Source: Sphingomonas sp. MA1305 (GTDB lineage: Bacteria; Pseudomonadota; Alphaproteobacteria; Sphingomonadales; Sphingomonadaceae). Taken from it: a DNA stretch of 64,000 bases. The stretch lies in assembly GCF_016107325.1 (NCBI RefSeq), contig NZ_RCVT01000003.1, forward strand, positions 1 to 64,000, read 5' to 3'. How positions within the stretch are numbered: the stretch's first letter is position 1; each line of letters starts with the position of its first letter. A program made the translations under genes and the position numbers. Below the pieces are notes generated by a model. The model did no database searches. It had not been told where the DNA came from and was given only the letters and a program-made list of their open reading frames with translations. Positions 28,276-37,033 of the stretch are shown here, piece after piece.

Positions 28276-29793
28276 CTAAGAGCGCCGGGCGGGCGTTCTG
28301 CGCACCGTCACGGCGGTGACATCGTCGGCGAGGATGGCCGGCCGCGCGTCGCCGGCGGTGGCCAGATGCAGGCGGTCGATCGTCACGCCGCGCGCGTGGC
28401 GCATCCACAGGCCCCAGGCTGGCGTCGGACCGAACATGCTGGGCTCGGGATAGGCCTCAGCCAGCTCGCCCGGCCGGCGCGCCGCATCGTCCGCCGTGCC
28501 GCCACCGCGGTAGGACAGGGTGATATCGCTCAGCGCGACATTCTCGACCGGGCGCGACGCCAAGCCGGCGATCGTCGCGGCAAAGCGGTGATCAATGCCG
28601 TCGGCCGTGATCTGCGCGATCCGCACGTCGCGGATCGCGCCGATGCCGGTACCGGCCGGGCCGCGCCGCCGATCGCCGATGCGCAGGAACAGCGGCGCCG
28701 TGGTGACGTCGGTCATCGTCAGGCGTCGTGCGACGATCCGCTCCATCACCCCGCCGTCGACCGTCTCCAACGCCAGGCCGCGGCAATGCGCGAAGCGGCA
28801 ATCCTCGATCGTGATGTCGCGGTAGCCGCCGTTGCTTTCCGTCCCCAGCTTGATCCGGCCGGTGACCCGGTCGCGATCGGGAGCGACCTGCTGCGTCGTC
28901 GATCGGCGACCGTCGAGCATCGTGCCGAGGTCATAGCCCGACACGGCGCAGTCGCGGATCGCGATCCGCTCCGCCGCGATGCGCTCGCCGAGCGCGAGGC
29001 TGCTCTTCACGACGATCGCGTCGTCATTCGGCGTGTTGACCCGGCAGCGCCGCACCACGACGTCTTGGACGCAGTCGAGGTCGATACCGTCGCGGTCGGT
29101 GTCGATCGCCAGATCCTCGATCGTCAACTGGCGGGTGCCGGTCGCCAATATGGCGAAATGGCCGCAGCGCAGCATCGAAAAGCCCGACAGGCGGATGTCG
29201 CGTCCGCCGCGCAGTGCGATCGCCTTGTTGCCCAGCCCCTGCATGCGCGCGACATCGGGTTCCAATTGCGCGATCTCGGCCGCGCTCATCTGCCGCATCG
29301 ACAGCGGGCGTTCGCCGGTCTGGGCCTTCCACCGCGCGCCGGGGCCGTCGCGGGTCAGGCCGAGCCCGTGGATCAGACCGGGGCCGACGATCGCCGCCTG
29401 CTCGATCCCGTCGCCCCAGAACAGGCTGTTGTGCCAGTGGCTGTGGCCGAAATCCTGGTACAACTGCTCGCCGCGATCCTCCGGCAGGTCGTAGCGGCCG
29501 GCGTGCCGGGCGGGATCGGCCGCCTCGATCACCGCGCCCTGGGCGAAGGCGAGCGTGACCCGGCTCTGCAGGCGGATCGAGAAGCACAGGTAGCGGCCGG
29601 CGGGGATCACCACCGTGCCGCCACCGGCCCGCGCCGCGGCGGCGATGGCGGCATTGAAGGCGGCGGTGTCGAGCCGTTGCCCGTCACCGCGCGCGCCATG
29701 ATCGCGCACGTCGAAGGTCGCGGCGGCATGGGCTGGGAAGGGGAGGACGCTCGCCGCCATGCCCAGCCCGACCTGCCGCCGCGTCCAGGTCAT
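28276..29793 (-). CDS. GH28-type glycoside hydrolase (pectin backbone)
   Basis: 505 residues with a twin-arginine-like signal (TRRQVGLGMAASVLPFPAHA, 4-23) and a pectate-lyase-like parallel beta-helix. The N-terminal FDVRDHGARGDGQRLDTAAF is typical of GH28. Catalytic-like parts are DRDGIDLD (233-240), NTPNDDAIVVKS with Asp257/Asp258, and RIK (313-315). The GHG motif found in polygalacturonases is not seen; GYDLGTMLDG stands in its place. It may act on the rhamnogalacturonan backbone, or be a rhamnosidase or galacturonosidase. It is 4 bp after the rhamnose dehydrogenase gene. Confidence 0.82.
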   Translation of the reverse strand: MTWTRRQVGLGMAASVLPFPAHAAATFDVRDHGARGDGQRLDTAAFNAAIAAAARAGGGTVVIPAGRYLCFSIRLQSRVTLAFAQGAVIEAADPARHAGRYDLPEDRGEQLYQDFGHSHWHNSLFWGDGIEQAAIVGPGLIHGLGLTRDGPGARWKAQTGERPLSMRQMSAAEIAQLEPDVARMQGLGNKAIALRGGRDIRLSGFSMLRCGHFAILATGTRQLTIEDLAIDTDRDGIDLDCVQDVVVRRCRVNTPNDDAIVVKSSLALGERIAAERIAIRDCAVSGYDLGTMLDGRRSTTQQVAPDRDRVTGRIKLGTESNGGYRDITIEDCRFAHCRGLALETVDGGVMERIVARRLTMTDVTTAPLFLRIGDRRRGPAGTGIGAIRDVRIAQITADGIDHRFAATIAGLASRPVENVALSDITLSYRGGGTADDAARRPGELAEAYPEPSMFGPTPAWGLWMRHARGVTIDRLHLATAGDARPAILADDVTAVTVRRTPARRS

Positions 29794-29797
29794 CGCC

Positions 29798-30559
29798 TTA
29801 CTGCAGGTTCACATAGGCGCCGCCGTCGACCAGCAGCGATGCGCCGGTGACATAGGACGACAGGTCGGAGGCGAGGAAGACGGTGGGGCCGACCAGATCG
29901 TCGGGCTGGCCGAGCCGGCCGAGCGGCACCCGGCCTTCCATATATTTGCGCTTGCCCTCGTCGGCGAGGTCGTCCTTGTTGATGTCGGTGAGGATCGTGC
30001 CCGGGAACAGCGAATTGCAGCGGATGCCATACTTGCCGAGCGCGATCGCCACCGACTGCATCAACGAATGCAGCCCCGCCTTGGTCGGCGTGTAATGCGT
30101 CTGATATTCGCCGCCGACGAGGGCGGAGATCGACGACATGGCGATGATCGACCCGCCGTCGCCCTGCGCGACCATCTGATTGGCCGCCGCCTGCACCATG
30201 AAATAGGCGCCGTGCAGATTGACGCGCATCGTCCGTTCGAACGTCTCGACCGGCATGTCGAGGAAGGCGTGGAAGGGACAGATACCGGCATTGTTGACGA
30301 AGACGTCGACGCGGCCGAGCGCGTCCGTCGCGCGAGCGACGAAGTCCTTCGCCGTATGCGGATCGGCGACGTCGCCCTGGATCGCGACCCCCTTGCGGCC
30401 GAGCGCTTCGATCTCGCGGACCGCGCTGTCGGCGCCGGCGCTGTCGCGGGCGAAGTTCAGCGCGACGTCGGCGCCGTGGCGGGCGCAGCCGATCGCCACG
30501 GCACGGCCGATGCCGGCTGACGCCCCGGTGACCAGCACGGTCTTGCCTGCAAGTAACAT
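29798..30559 (-). CDS. L-rhamnose 1-dehydrogenase (SDR; LRA1)
   Basis: 253 residues from ATG 30559, with AGGAG upstream; starts at 30577 and 30592 are possible. It oxidises L-rhamnose to L-rhamnono-1,4-lactone with NAD(P)+. SDR motifs are TGASAGIGRA, NNAGICPFHAFLDMP, ISALVGG and HYTPTKAG. I recall near-identical NNAGICPFH and SSISALVGG segments in the characterised Azotobacter enzyme, so the specificity is better supported than for most SDRs. First step of the non-phosphorylative route completed by genes at 17163-20953. Confidence 0.9.
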   Translation of the reverse strand: MLLAGKTVLVTGASAGIGRAVAIGCARHGADVALNFARDSAGADSAVREIEALGRKGVAIQGDVADPHTAKDFVARATDALGRVDVFVNNAGICPFHAFLDMPVETFERTMRVNLHGAYFMVQAAANQMVAQGDGGSIIAMSSISALVGGEYQTHYTPTKAGLHSLMQSVAIALGKYGIRCNSLFPGTILTDINKDDLADEGKRKYMEGRVPLGRLGQPDDLVGPTVFLASDLSSYVTGASLLVDGGAYVNLQ

Positions 30560-30597
30560 CGTCTTCTCCTGCGTCATGGTGCCGTTCCTCAAGCGTC

Positions 30598-30688
30598 ATC
30601 CCCGCAAAGGCGGGAGTCAGGCCCGCGCGTGGGGTCGTCATCGCAGCGTCAGCGTTTCCGGCTTTCCGCCGGCGCGGAAGTGACGACC
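30598..30688. repeat. Structured intergenic element
   Basis: A small hairpin CCCGC-AAAG-GCGGG (30601-30614) and an outer inverted repeat GGTCGTCA (30633-30640) / TGACGACC (30681-30688) lie between the IclR gene and the rhamnose dehydrogenase gene. The beginning resembles the dispersed 'GTCATCCCCGC' repeats seen in many alphaproteobacteria. Confidence 0.4.
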
Positions 30689-30708
30689 GATGGCCGGCCG
30701 GGCTTCCG

Positions 30709-31518
30709 TCAATCCGCGCTCGGTTCGTAACCCAATTCGTGGCTGATCGCGTCGGCGGTCCCACGAACCTCGTCGCTCAGCGTCGTCATCCGGGCATCGC
30801 TCATATATTGCGCGGCGCTCGACACACTGATCGCGCCGACGATCTTGCCCGCCGCATCGCGGATCGGCGCGGCGACGCAGCGGATCTGGTCCTCATTCTC
30901 CTCGAGGTCGAAGGCGCGGCCACAGGTGGCATAGCCCTGCATCCGCTCGTGCCAGACGGCGTGATCCGCCTTGGGCGCACCGGTCGCCTGGTCGGCATCG
31001 AAGCGCTCGCGCCAATAGGCCGGGCTGTGGTCGATCATCAGCGCCTTGCCAAGCCCGGTCGAGGTCAGCGGCTGGCGGTCGCCGACGCGGCTGGAGATCG
31101 TGATGCGACGCCGGCCCGGCACCTTGTCGAGGTAGAGGGCGCGATCGCCGTCGAGGATGCCGAGATGGACGGTATCCTCGGTGGCGGCGGCGAGTTCCTC
31201 GAGATGCGGCCGCGCGACCTGGACGAGATCGGCCTGCGCCTGCGCCAGCGTGCCGAGCAGCAGCAGCTTGGGCCCGAGGCGATAGCCCGCGCGCGGCGTG
31301 AAGGCGAGATAGCCGCGATCGACCAGGGCGGAGAGCAACCGATGCGTCGTGCTCTTGGTCAGGTCGAGCCGTGCGGCGAGCTCGCTGAGCGTCAGCATCT
31401 CGTGGCTGACCGCTTCGATCAGGTCGAGGCCGCGCATCAGCGTCTGGCTGCCGGCGCCGACCGGCCCACCGGCGGCGTCAACCTTGTCCATCACTGTCGT
31501 CGCCGTCTGCATGTCCAT
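30709..31518 (-). CDS. IclR-family transcriptional regulator
   Basis: 269 residues. The N-terminal helix-turn-helix (about 28-85) has LSELAARLDLTKSTTHRLLSALVDRGYL; the IclR effector domain (about 105-260) follows, with VHLGILDGDRALYLDKV and GAISVSSAAQYMSD. It lies upstream of, and co-directional with, the L-rhamnose 1-dehydrogenase gene. By position it probably controls L-rhamnose or rhamnogalacturonan genes, with a pathway sugar acid as effector. Operator unknown; candidates are described at 28208 and 44739. Confidence 0.92.
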   Translation of the reverse strand: MDMQTATTVMDKVDAAGGPVGAGSQTLMRGLDLIEAVSHEMLTLSELAARLDLTKSTTHRLLSALVDRGYLAFTPRAGYRLGPKLLLLGTLAQAQADLVQVARPHLEELAAATEDTVHLGILDGDRALYLDKVPGRRRITISSRVGDRQPLTSTGLGKALMIDHSPAYWRERFDADQATGAPKADHAVWHERMQGYATCGRAFDLEENEDQIRCVAAPIRDAAGKIVGAISVSSAAQYMSDARMTTLSDEVRGTADAISHELGYEPSAD

Positions 31519-31624
31519 GCTTTAAGGTGCCTCCCCGCACACTGGCAATCGCTATCCGTCCGCCCCGCAAGAAACGCCGGCCATCACAGCGGATCACCGG
31601 CGCGGGAGGAACGGACGACCGGCG

Positions 31625-34600
31625 TCAGAACTTGACCTGCACGCCCGCGAAGAAACGCTGGCCGGGATAATAGACTTCCAACGTACCGATGTTTTTAATG
31701 AAGGTCTGCGAATATGCCTTGTTGATATTCTGCATCTCCATGAACAGGCTGTAATGCCATTGCGGGAAGCGGAACGTGACCTTGGCGTCGAGATAGCCTT
31801 CCGCCTTGCGATAGATTGGCAGATTACCGTTGGTGCTGTCGGCTACCGTCTGCAGCCAGTCGGAGCGATAGTTGTAGGCGAGGCGGGCGTTGAGGAAGCC
31901 CTTGTCGTAGAAGACACTGGCGTTCCAGGTCCACTTCGAGAGGCCCGGATAGTCGTTGAGTGGCAAGCCGGTTGCCGTATTGGTCAGGTTGGTCCGGATG
32001 GCGCGCGCCCAGGTGATGTTTCCGCTCGCACCCAGCCCGCTCAGCACGCCCGGCAAGAACGTGAAGGCGGTCTGCGCGCTTGCTTCGATACCGTCGAGCA
32101 AGGCGCCGAAGCCGTTGACTGGCTGACGGACCGTATAGGGGATGCCATCCTGGAACAGATCGACGCCGGAGCGGACGACGTTCTGGATGACGAAGCTCTT
32201 CTCGAACTTCTTGTAGTAGCCGATGCTGATCAGCGAATCCTTATTGGGATACCAGGCGAGGTTCGCTTCCCACTGGTCCGCGCGATAGGGCTGAAGCGCC
32301 GGATTGCCGGCGGTGCAGACGTCATCGGCCGCGGCGACGGTGGCATCGTCGAGGCAGTTGATATTGGGGACGAGGTCGGTGGGCTTCGGTCGGGCGAGGT
32401 TCTTCGCCCAATTGGCGCGCAGCACCAGGTTGGGCGTAAACTCCAGCGAAGCGTTGAAGGCTGGCAGGATGTCCGCATAGGTGTTGCGCAGCGACAACTG
32501 CTGCGCAGCGAGCACCACCGTCTCCACGCCGCCCGTCGCGGTGAAGCGCGTCACACGGCTGATGTTGGTACCGGTGCCGGCGTCCTTGGTAAAGGTGTAA
32601 CGGACGCCGGCATTGCCCGTCAGGCGCATGCCGAAGATGCGGGCTTCCAAATTGCCCTGGATGTAGCCGGATGCGATTGTCTCATCGATCAGGACGTTCG
32701 GGATCTGCGGCAGGCCATTGGCTTGGCGCACCAGACTCTGGTTGAAGCCTGACAGGTCGTAGAAGATTCCGATCTTCGACGGGTCGAAATTGGCGAACGA
32801 AAGCCGGTTCGGGATCGACGATGGGGCACCCTGCAGTCCGCTGAAGAGCGGTGCGCCGCCAGTCTGCGTCCCGAGGGCGGCGATCAGATTGGCATATTCT
32901 GTTCGCGTCAGATTGTAGACCGTGCCGTTGACACGCTGGGGGACCGTGGCTGCATTGACGATGTTGGTGGTGTAGGAAACGTTGGCGCTGGTCTGGTATA
33001 CCGCCGCCGTCGTTCCCGATGCCGGGGTCAGCAGGCGTGAACCGCCGCCGTTATAGCCATAGTAATTGGCCCAGCGGAACTGACCGCCGAAATCGACGCT
33101 CTTCAGCGGGCCGAGTTCCGATTCCCACGTACCGTCGAGCTTCAACTGGTTTTCGGTATTGCCCTGATCGGTCGGCCGGTATTGGACGGTCGGGCCGGCC
33201 GGCGAGACGTTACCGGCGCGGGTATAATCGGTGTAGATGCTGGGATCGGCCGGATTGACCGAGCTGGGATAGATGAAGATCGGGATGCCGAGGTCATTGC
33301 GGCGATCGACCTGCATGCCGGCGATGCCGGTGCTGATCGAGATGAGGTTGGTGTCGCCGATGGTGCGCGATTCGCTGCGCGAGGCGAGGCCCTTCAGCTG
33401 GACCCGGTCGAAGTCCCAGTCGAAGCCAGTGATGTAATAGCGAGAGTCCTGATTGTACTGGAAGTCGCGGCGCTGCACGCCGAGGATGTTGCTCGACCCG
33501 CTGATCACCGAGCTGCTGACGTTCACCGAATTGAGCGCGGTGGTGTAGCTGGTGACGACGTGGTTGGCGTCGACGGTCGAGGTGCCGAGCTTGACCTGCT
33601 GCGTCGAGTTGGCGCCCAGCGACGGATCGAGCTGGTAGCGCTGCACGCGACCCATATCGAGTGCGTAGTTGACGTCCTGCAGGCGCTGGTCGCGGGTGTT
33701 GACCTGCGCCTCGACATAGGCGCGGAAGTTGTTGGCGAATTCGTACTGGACGGTGAAGTCGCCCGACAGCCGCTTGTCGCGACGGACGAGATTGCGATAG
33801 CGCGGGCCGTTCGGGGCCCAGTCGAAGAACTGGTTTTCGCAGGCCGCGCGCCGGGTCGCGAAGGTCGCGGTCGCCGTGGCGCCGACGTTGGCGCAGCTCG
33901 CATAGGTGTTGTAATTGGCGTAGTCGGCGTTCGCGACCGTCTTCTGGTCCGAATGGTCGAAGTCGGCGAGGCGGCTCCAGCCGGTGTTGCTGGCGTAATC
34001 CTGGCGCGTGGTGACGTCGTTGTAGGTCAGGTTGAGCAGCACGCCGAGCCGGTCGTTGAGCAGGCGCGGCGCGCCGAGCACCAGCGTGCCGCGCGGCTTC
34101 CAGTCCTGCGTCGTGTCGAGATGCTGTTCGGAAAAGACGAGCGTGCCGATCGGTTGCTTGAGTTCGAGCGGCTTGCGCGTCTCGATCAGCACCGTGCCGC
34201 CGAGGCCGCCTTCGGTCAGCTTGGCCTGATAGCCCTTGTAGACGTCGATCGACTTGACGAGCTCGGTGGCGAGCTCGCGGAAGTCGCCGGCGCGGCTGCC
34301 CAAAGCCGACGATTGGCCGACGCCGTTGATCTCGATCCGGTTAAGATCGGGCTCGACGCCGCGGATCGAGATCTGCGTGCCTTCGCCGAAGTCGCGGCTG
34401 AGCTGCACGCCGGTGACGCGCGACAGGCTGTCGCCGACGTTCTTATCCGGGAAACTGGCGATGTCGTCCGCGACGATCGAGTCGACGACGGTGCCGGCAT
34501 TGCGCTTGCGGGCGATCGCCGACTGCAGCGAGGCGCGGGTGCCGACGACGATGATGTCGCTGGGGTTGGCGGCGGTGTCGTTAGTGCCGGCGACAGTCGC

Positions 34601-34876
34601 GGTGGTCTGGTCACCCGAGCTCTGAGCGGAATTGTCGCCGACGGTCTCTGAGGGGGTCTTCGGTTCGACAGCGGCGGACGACGGCGCGATATTGCGATCG
34701 CCAGGCACGCTGCCCGGCTGCGTGCTGGGCGGCGTCTGCGCCTGCGTCTGCGCCGCGGCGGGGGCGGCGAAGGCGGCGAGCGTCATCGCGAGGACAGATG
34801 TGGTCGCCAGCACCTTTGCGGCCGGCAGCGCCCGGCGTTGGGTGTTCACGACAACGGGCGAATTGGGCGCGTGCAT
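31625..34876 (-). CDS. TonB-dependent receptor, probable carbohydrate transporter
   Basis: 1083 residues with an extended signal region (about 1-43, ending PAAAQ) and a linker rich in Gln, Pro and Thr. The plug (about 108-240) has DIIVVGTRASLQSAIARKR and the segment SFPDKNVGDSLSRVTGVQLSRDFGEG typical of the TIGR01782 group found in Xanthomonas, Caulobacter and sphingomonads. The barrel ends in the aromatic-final outer-membrane signature VQVKF. Its position between IclR and PL11 suggests uptake of rhamnogalacturonan oligosaccharides. Divergent from the PL11 gene. Confidence 0.9.
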   Translation of the reverse strand: MHAPNSPVVVNTQRRALPAAKVLATTSVLAMTLAAFAAPAAAQTQAQTPPSTQPGSVPGDRNIAPSSAAVEPKTPSETVGDNSAQSSGDQTTATVAGTNDTAANPSDIIVVGTRASLQSAIARKRNAGTVVDSIVADDIASFPDKNVGDSLSRVTGVQLSRDFGEGTQISIRGVEPDLNRIEINGVGQSSALGSRAGDFRELATELVKSIDVYKGYQAKLTEGGLGGTVLIETRKPLELKQPIGTLVFSEQHLDTTQDWKPRGTLVLGAPRLLNDRLGVLLNLTYNDVTTRQDYASNTGWSRLADFDHSDQKTVANADYANYNTYASCANVGATATATFATRRAACENQFFDWAPNGPRYRNLVRRDKRLSGDFTVQYEFANNFRAYVEAQVNTRDQRLQDVNYALDMGRVQRYQLDPSLGANSTQQVKLGTSTVDANHVVTSYTTALNSVNVSSSVISGSSNILGVQRRDFQYNQDSRYYITGFDWDFDRVQLKGLASRSESRTIGDTNLISISTGIAGMQVDRRNDLGIPIFIYPSSVNPADPSIYTDYTRAGNVSPAGPTVQYRPTDQGNTENQLKLDGTWESELGPLKSVDFGGQFRWANYYGYNGGGSRLLTPASGTTAAVYQTSANVSYTTNIVNAATVPQRVNGTVYNLTRTEYANLIAALGTQTGGAPLFSGLQGAPSSIPNRLSFANFDPSKIGIFYDLSGFNQSLVRQANGLPQIPNVLIDETIASGYIQGNLEARIFGMRLTGNAGVRYTFTKDAGTGTNISRVTRFTATGGVETVVLAAQQLSLRNTYADILPAFNASLEFTPNLVLRANWAKNLARPKPTDLVPNINCLDDATVAAADDVCTAGNPALQPYRADQWEANLAWYPNKDSLISIGYYKKFEKSFVIQNVVRSGVDLFQDGIPYTVRQPVNGFGALLDGIEASAQTAFTFLPGVLSGLGASGNITWARAIRTNLTNTATGLPLNDYPGLSKWTWNASVFYDKGFLNARLAYNYRSDWLQTVADSTNGNLPIYRKAEGYLDAKVTFRFPQWHYSLFMEMQNINKAYSQTFIKNIGTLEVYYPGQRFFAGVQVKF

Positions 34877-34990
34877 CTAAATCCCCTCCTGTGCCGGCGC
34901 GACCGTTGTCGTCTTCCGGACGCTGACAGCTCCGATTCATCCACATGATGAACCCATGTTCCGCTTTTTACGTTGCCAAATTCTGAAATG

Positions 34991-35002
34991 CAATCATGAT
35001 TG
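34991..35002. promoter_or_regulatory. Palindrome in the TonB-receptor/PL11 divergent region
   Basis: CAATCATGATTG is a perfect 12-bp palindrome in an AT-rich part of the 171-bp gap. One strand of it is nearly repeated at the start of the second TonB receptor (around 40093-40103). It might be an operator, though a 12-bp palindrome can occur by chance. Confidence 0.25.
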
Positions 35003-35047
35003 TTGAGACGGGCGGTTCGCATGGCGTTGCCCGCAGGAGGAGGAAAC

Positions 35048-36973
35048 ATGAAGGCGAATCAGCGGCTTGCCTGGATAATGGCAAGCACCGGCTTGATCTG
35101 GGCGAGCGTCGGCACGGCACAGACCGTGCCCGCAAGGACAGCGGAACGGCTGGACCGCGGCGTCGTCGCGACGCCCGCCAAAAACGGCGGCTGGCTGATA
35201 TCGTGGCGGTTGCTCGCCAGCGATGACAAGGGCCTCGGCTTCGACGTCTATCGCGACGGCCGCAAGCTCAACCCGGTGCCGGTGACGACGGCGACCGCCT
35301 TCGTCGATCCGACCGGCAGTGCCGCTGCGCGCTACACCGTGCGCGCGGCGGGTAGGTCGGGAGCGGACAGCGCGCCGGCGCTGATGGCGCCCAACGGCTA
35401 TCTGTCGATCCCGCTCGATCCCCCCGCGGGCGGCACGACGCCGGCCGGTGAGGCTTACAGTTATACCGCCAACGACGTCAGCGTCGGCGATCTCGACGGC
35501 GACGGCCGCTACGAATTGATCCTGAAGTGGGACCCGACCAACAGCCACGACAACAGCCAGGCCGGCTATACCGGCGACGTCTTCGTCGATGCCTATACGC
35601 TGGACGGCAAGCGGCTGTGGCGGATCGACCTGGGGCGCAACATCCGCGCCGGCGCGCATTACACGCAATTCCAGGTGTTCGACTATGACGGCGATGGCCG
35701 CGCCGAGATCGCGATGAAGACCGCCGACGGCACGGTGGACGGCACCGGCAAGGCGATCGGCGATGCCAATGCCGACTGGCGCGGCCATGAGGGCGAGGTG
35801 CCGCAGCCTGACCGTACCGGTGCGAAGGTGCTGGCGAACGGCACCAAGGTCGCGCCGCTACAGGGCCGCATCCTGAAGGGGCCGGAATATCTGACGGTGT
35901 TCGACGGGCGTACCGGCCGCGCCCTGGCCACCGCACCCTATGACCCGCCGCGCTATCCGGGCGGCAACCCGACGTTCGAGCAACTGCGCGACACCTGGGG
36001 CGACGGCTATGCCAACCGGTCGGATCGGTTCCTTGCCGGCACCGCCTATCTCGACGGCCGCCATCCCAGCATGGTCTTCGGTCGCGGCTATTATGAACGC
36101 ACCGTCGTTGCCGCCTGGGACTATCGTGGCGGCAAGCTGACCAAACGCTGGACATTCGACTCCGCCGCCCCCGGCGTGAAGAATTACGACGGCCGCGGCA
36201 ACCACCAGCTCAGCATTGCCGATGTCGACGGCGATGGCCGCGACGAAGTGATCTACGGATCGATGGCGATCGACGACAATGGCAAGGGGCTGTGGACCGC
36301 GCCGCTCTATCACGGGGATGCGATGCACGTCGCCGATCTCGATCCGACCCGGCCGGGACTGGAGAAATGGGGCGTGCACGAGGAGATCAAGCGCAACGGC
36401 GGCATCGGCTCGGCGCTGCTCGACGCGCGCACCGGCGAAGTGCTGTGGACGAAGCCGGCGGAAACCGACACCGGCCGCGGCCTTGCCGCCGACATCGACC
36501 CACGGCATGTCGGTGCCGAATTGTGGGGATCGAACAGCCGCGACCTGTTCGACGTCCACGGCCGTGCGATCGGTCCGGCGCCGCGGCAGACCAATTTCGC
36601 GCTCTTTTGGGACGGCGACCTGCTGCAGGAGCTGCTCGACGGCGCGACGATCAGCAAATGGGACTGGCGGACCGGCACATCAGTGCCGCTGCTCCATCCC
36701 GACGGCCTTGCTTCCAACAACGGCACCAAGGCCAATCCCGCGCTACAGGCGGACATCCTGGGCGACTGGCGCGAGGAGGTGGTGTGGCGCACCGCCGACA
36801 ATCGCGAGCTGCGCATCTACGTCACGCCCTATCCGACCACGCACCGGCTGGTCACGCTGATGCAGGACCCGGTCTATCGCGCCGGTGTGGCGTGGCAGAA
36901 CACCGCCTACAACCAGCCGCCGCACCTCAGCTACTTCCCCGGCAGCATGACGCCGGGCGACCGGGCGGAGTGA
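35048..36973 (+). CDS. Rhamnogalacturonan lyase, PL11
   Basis: 641 residues from ATG 35048, with AGGAGGA just upstream; signal peptide about 1-24. Endo- or exo-acting lyase that cuts the GalA-Rha bond of the RG-I backbone by beta-elimination, giving unsaturated ends for GH105. The eight-bladed propeller is marked by repeated calcium-binding loops such as VGDLDGDGRYELILKWDP, FDYDGDGRAEIAMKTADGT and IADVDGDGRDEVIYGSMA. NYDGRGNHQLS and FALFWDGDLLQELLDG are typical of PL11. It ends 3 bases before the terminator of the opposite TonB receptor. Confidence 0.95.
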   Translation: MKANQRLAWIMASTGLIWASVGTAQTVPARTAERLDRGVVATPAKNGGWLISWRLLASDDKGLGFDVYRDGRKLNPVPVTTATAFVDPTGSAAARYTVRAAGRSGADSAPALMAPNGYLSIPLDPPAGGTTPAGEAYSYTANDVSVGDLDGDGRYELILKWDPTNSHDNSQAGYTGDVFVDAYTLDGKRLWRIDLGRNIRAGAHYTQFQVFDYDGDGRAEIAMKTADGTVDGTGKAIGDANADWRGHEGEVPQPDRTGAKVLANGTKVAPLQGRILKGPEYLTVFDGRTGRALATAPYDPPRYPGGNPTFEQLRDTWGDGYANRSDRFLAGTAYLDGRHPSMVFGRGYYERTVVAAWDYRGGKLTKRWTFDSAAPGVKNYDGRGNHQLSIADVDGDGRDEVIYGSMAIDDNGKGLWTAPLYHGDAMHVADLDPTRPGLEKWGVHEEIKRNGGIGSALLDARTGEVLWTKPAETDTGRGLAADIDPRHVGAELWGSNSRDLFDVHGRAIGPAPRQTNFALFWDGDLLQELLDGATISKWDWRTGTSVPLLHPDGLASNNGTKANPALQADILGDWREEVVWRTADNRELRIYVTPYPTTHRLVTLMQDPVYRAGVAWQNTAYNQPPHLSYFPGSMTPGDRAE

Positions 36974-36976
36974 CAT

Positions 36977-37005
36977 AAAAAAGGGGGCAGCGGATGCTGC
37001 CCCCC
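36977..37005 (-). terminator. Rho-independent terminator of the second TonB receptor
   Basis: Perfect 9-bp stem (36983-36991 with 36996-37004), loop GGAT. On the minus strand it is followed by six T (36977-36982), 29 bases past the receptor stop. On the plus strand, right after the PL11 stop, there is no T tract. Confidence 0.9.
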
Positions 37006-37033
37006 TCGAGTGTCGTTCGGTCGTTGCGGCCGA

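Noticed and set aside
36977..37005. Terminator for the PL11 gene
   Set aside because: The T tract lies only on the minus-strand side; for PL11 it would be a stem without T run, so it is assigned to the TonB receptor.
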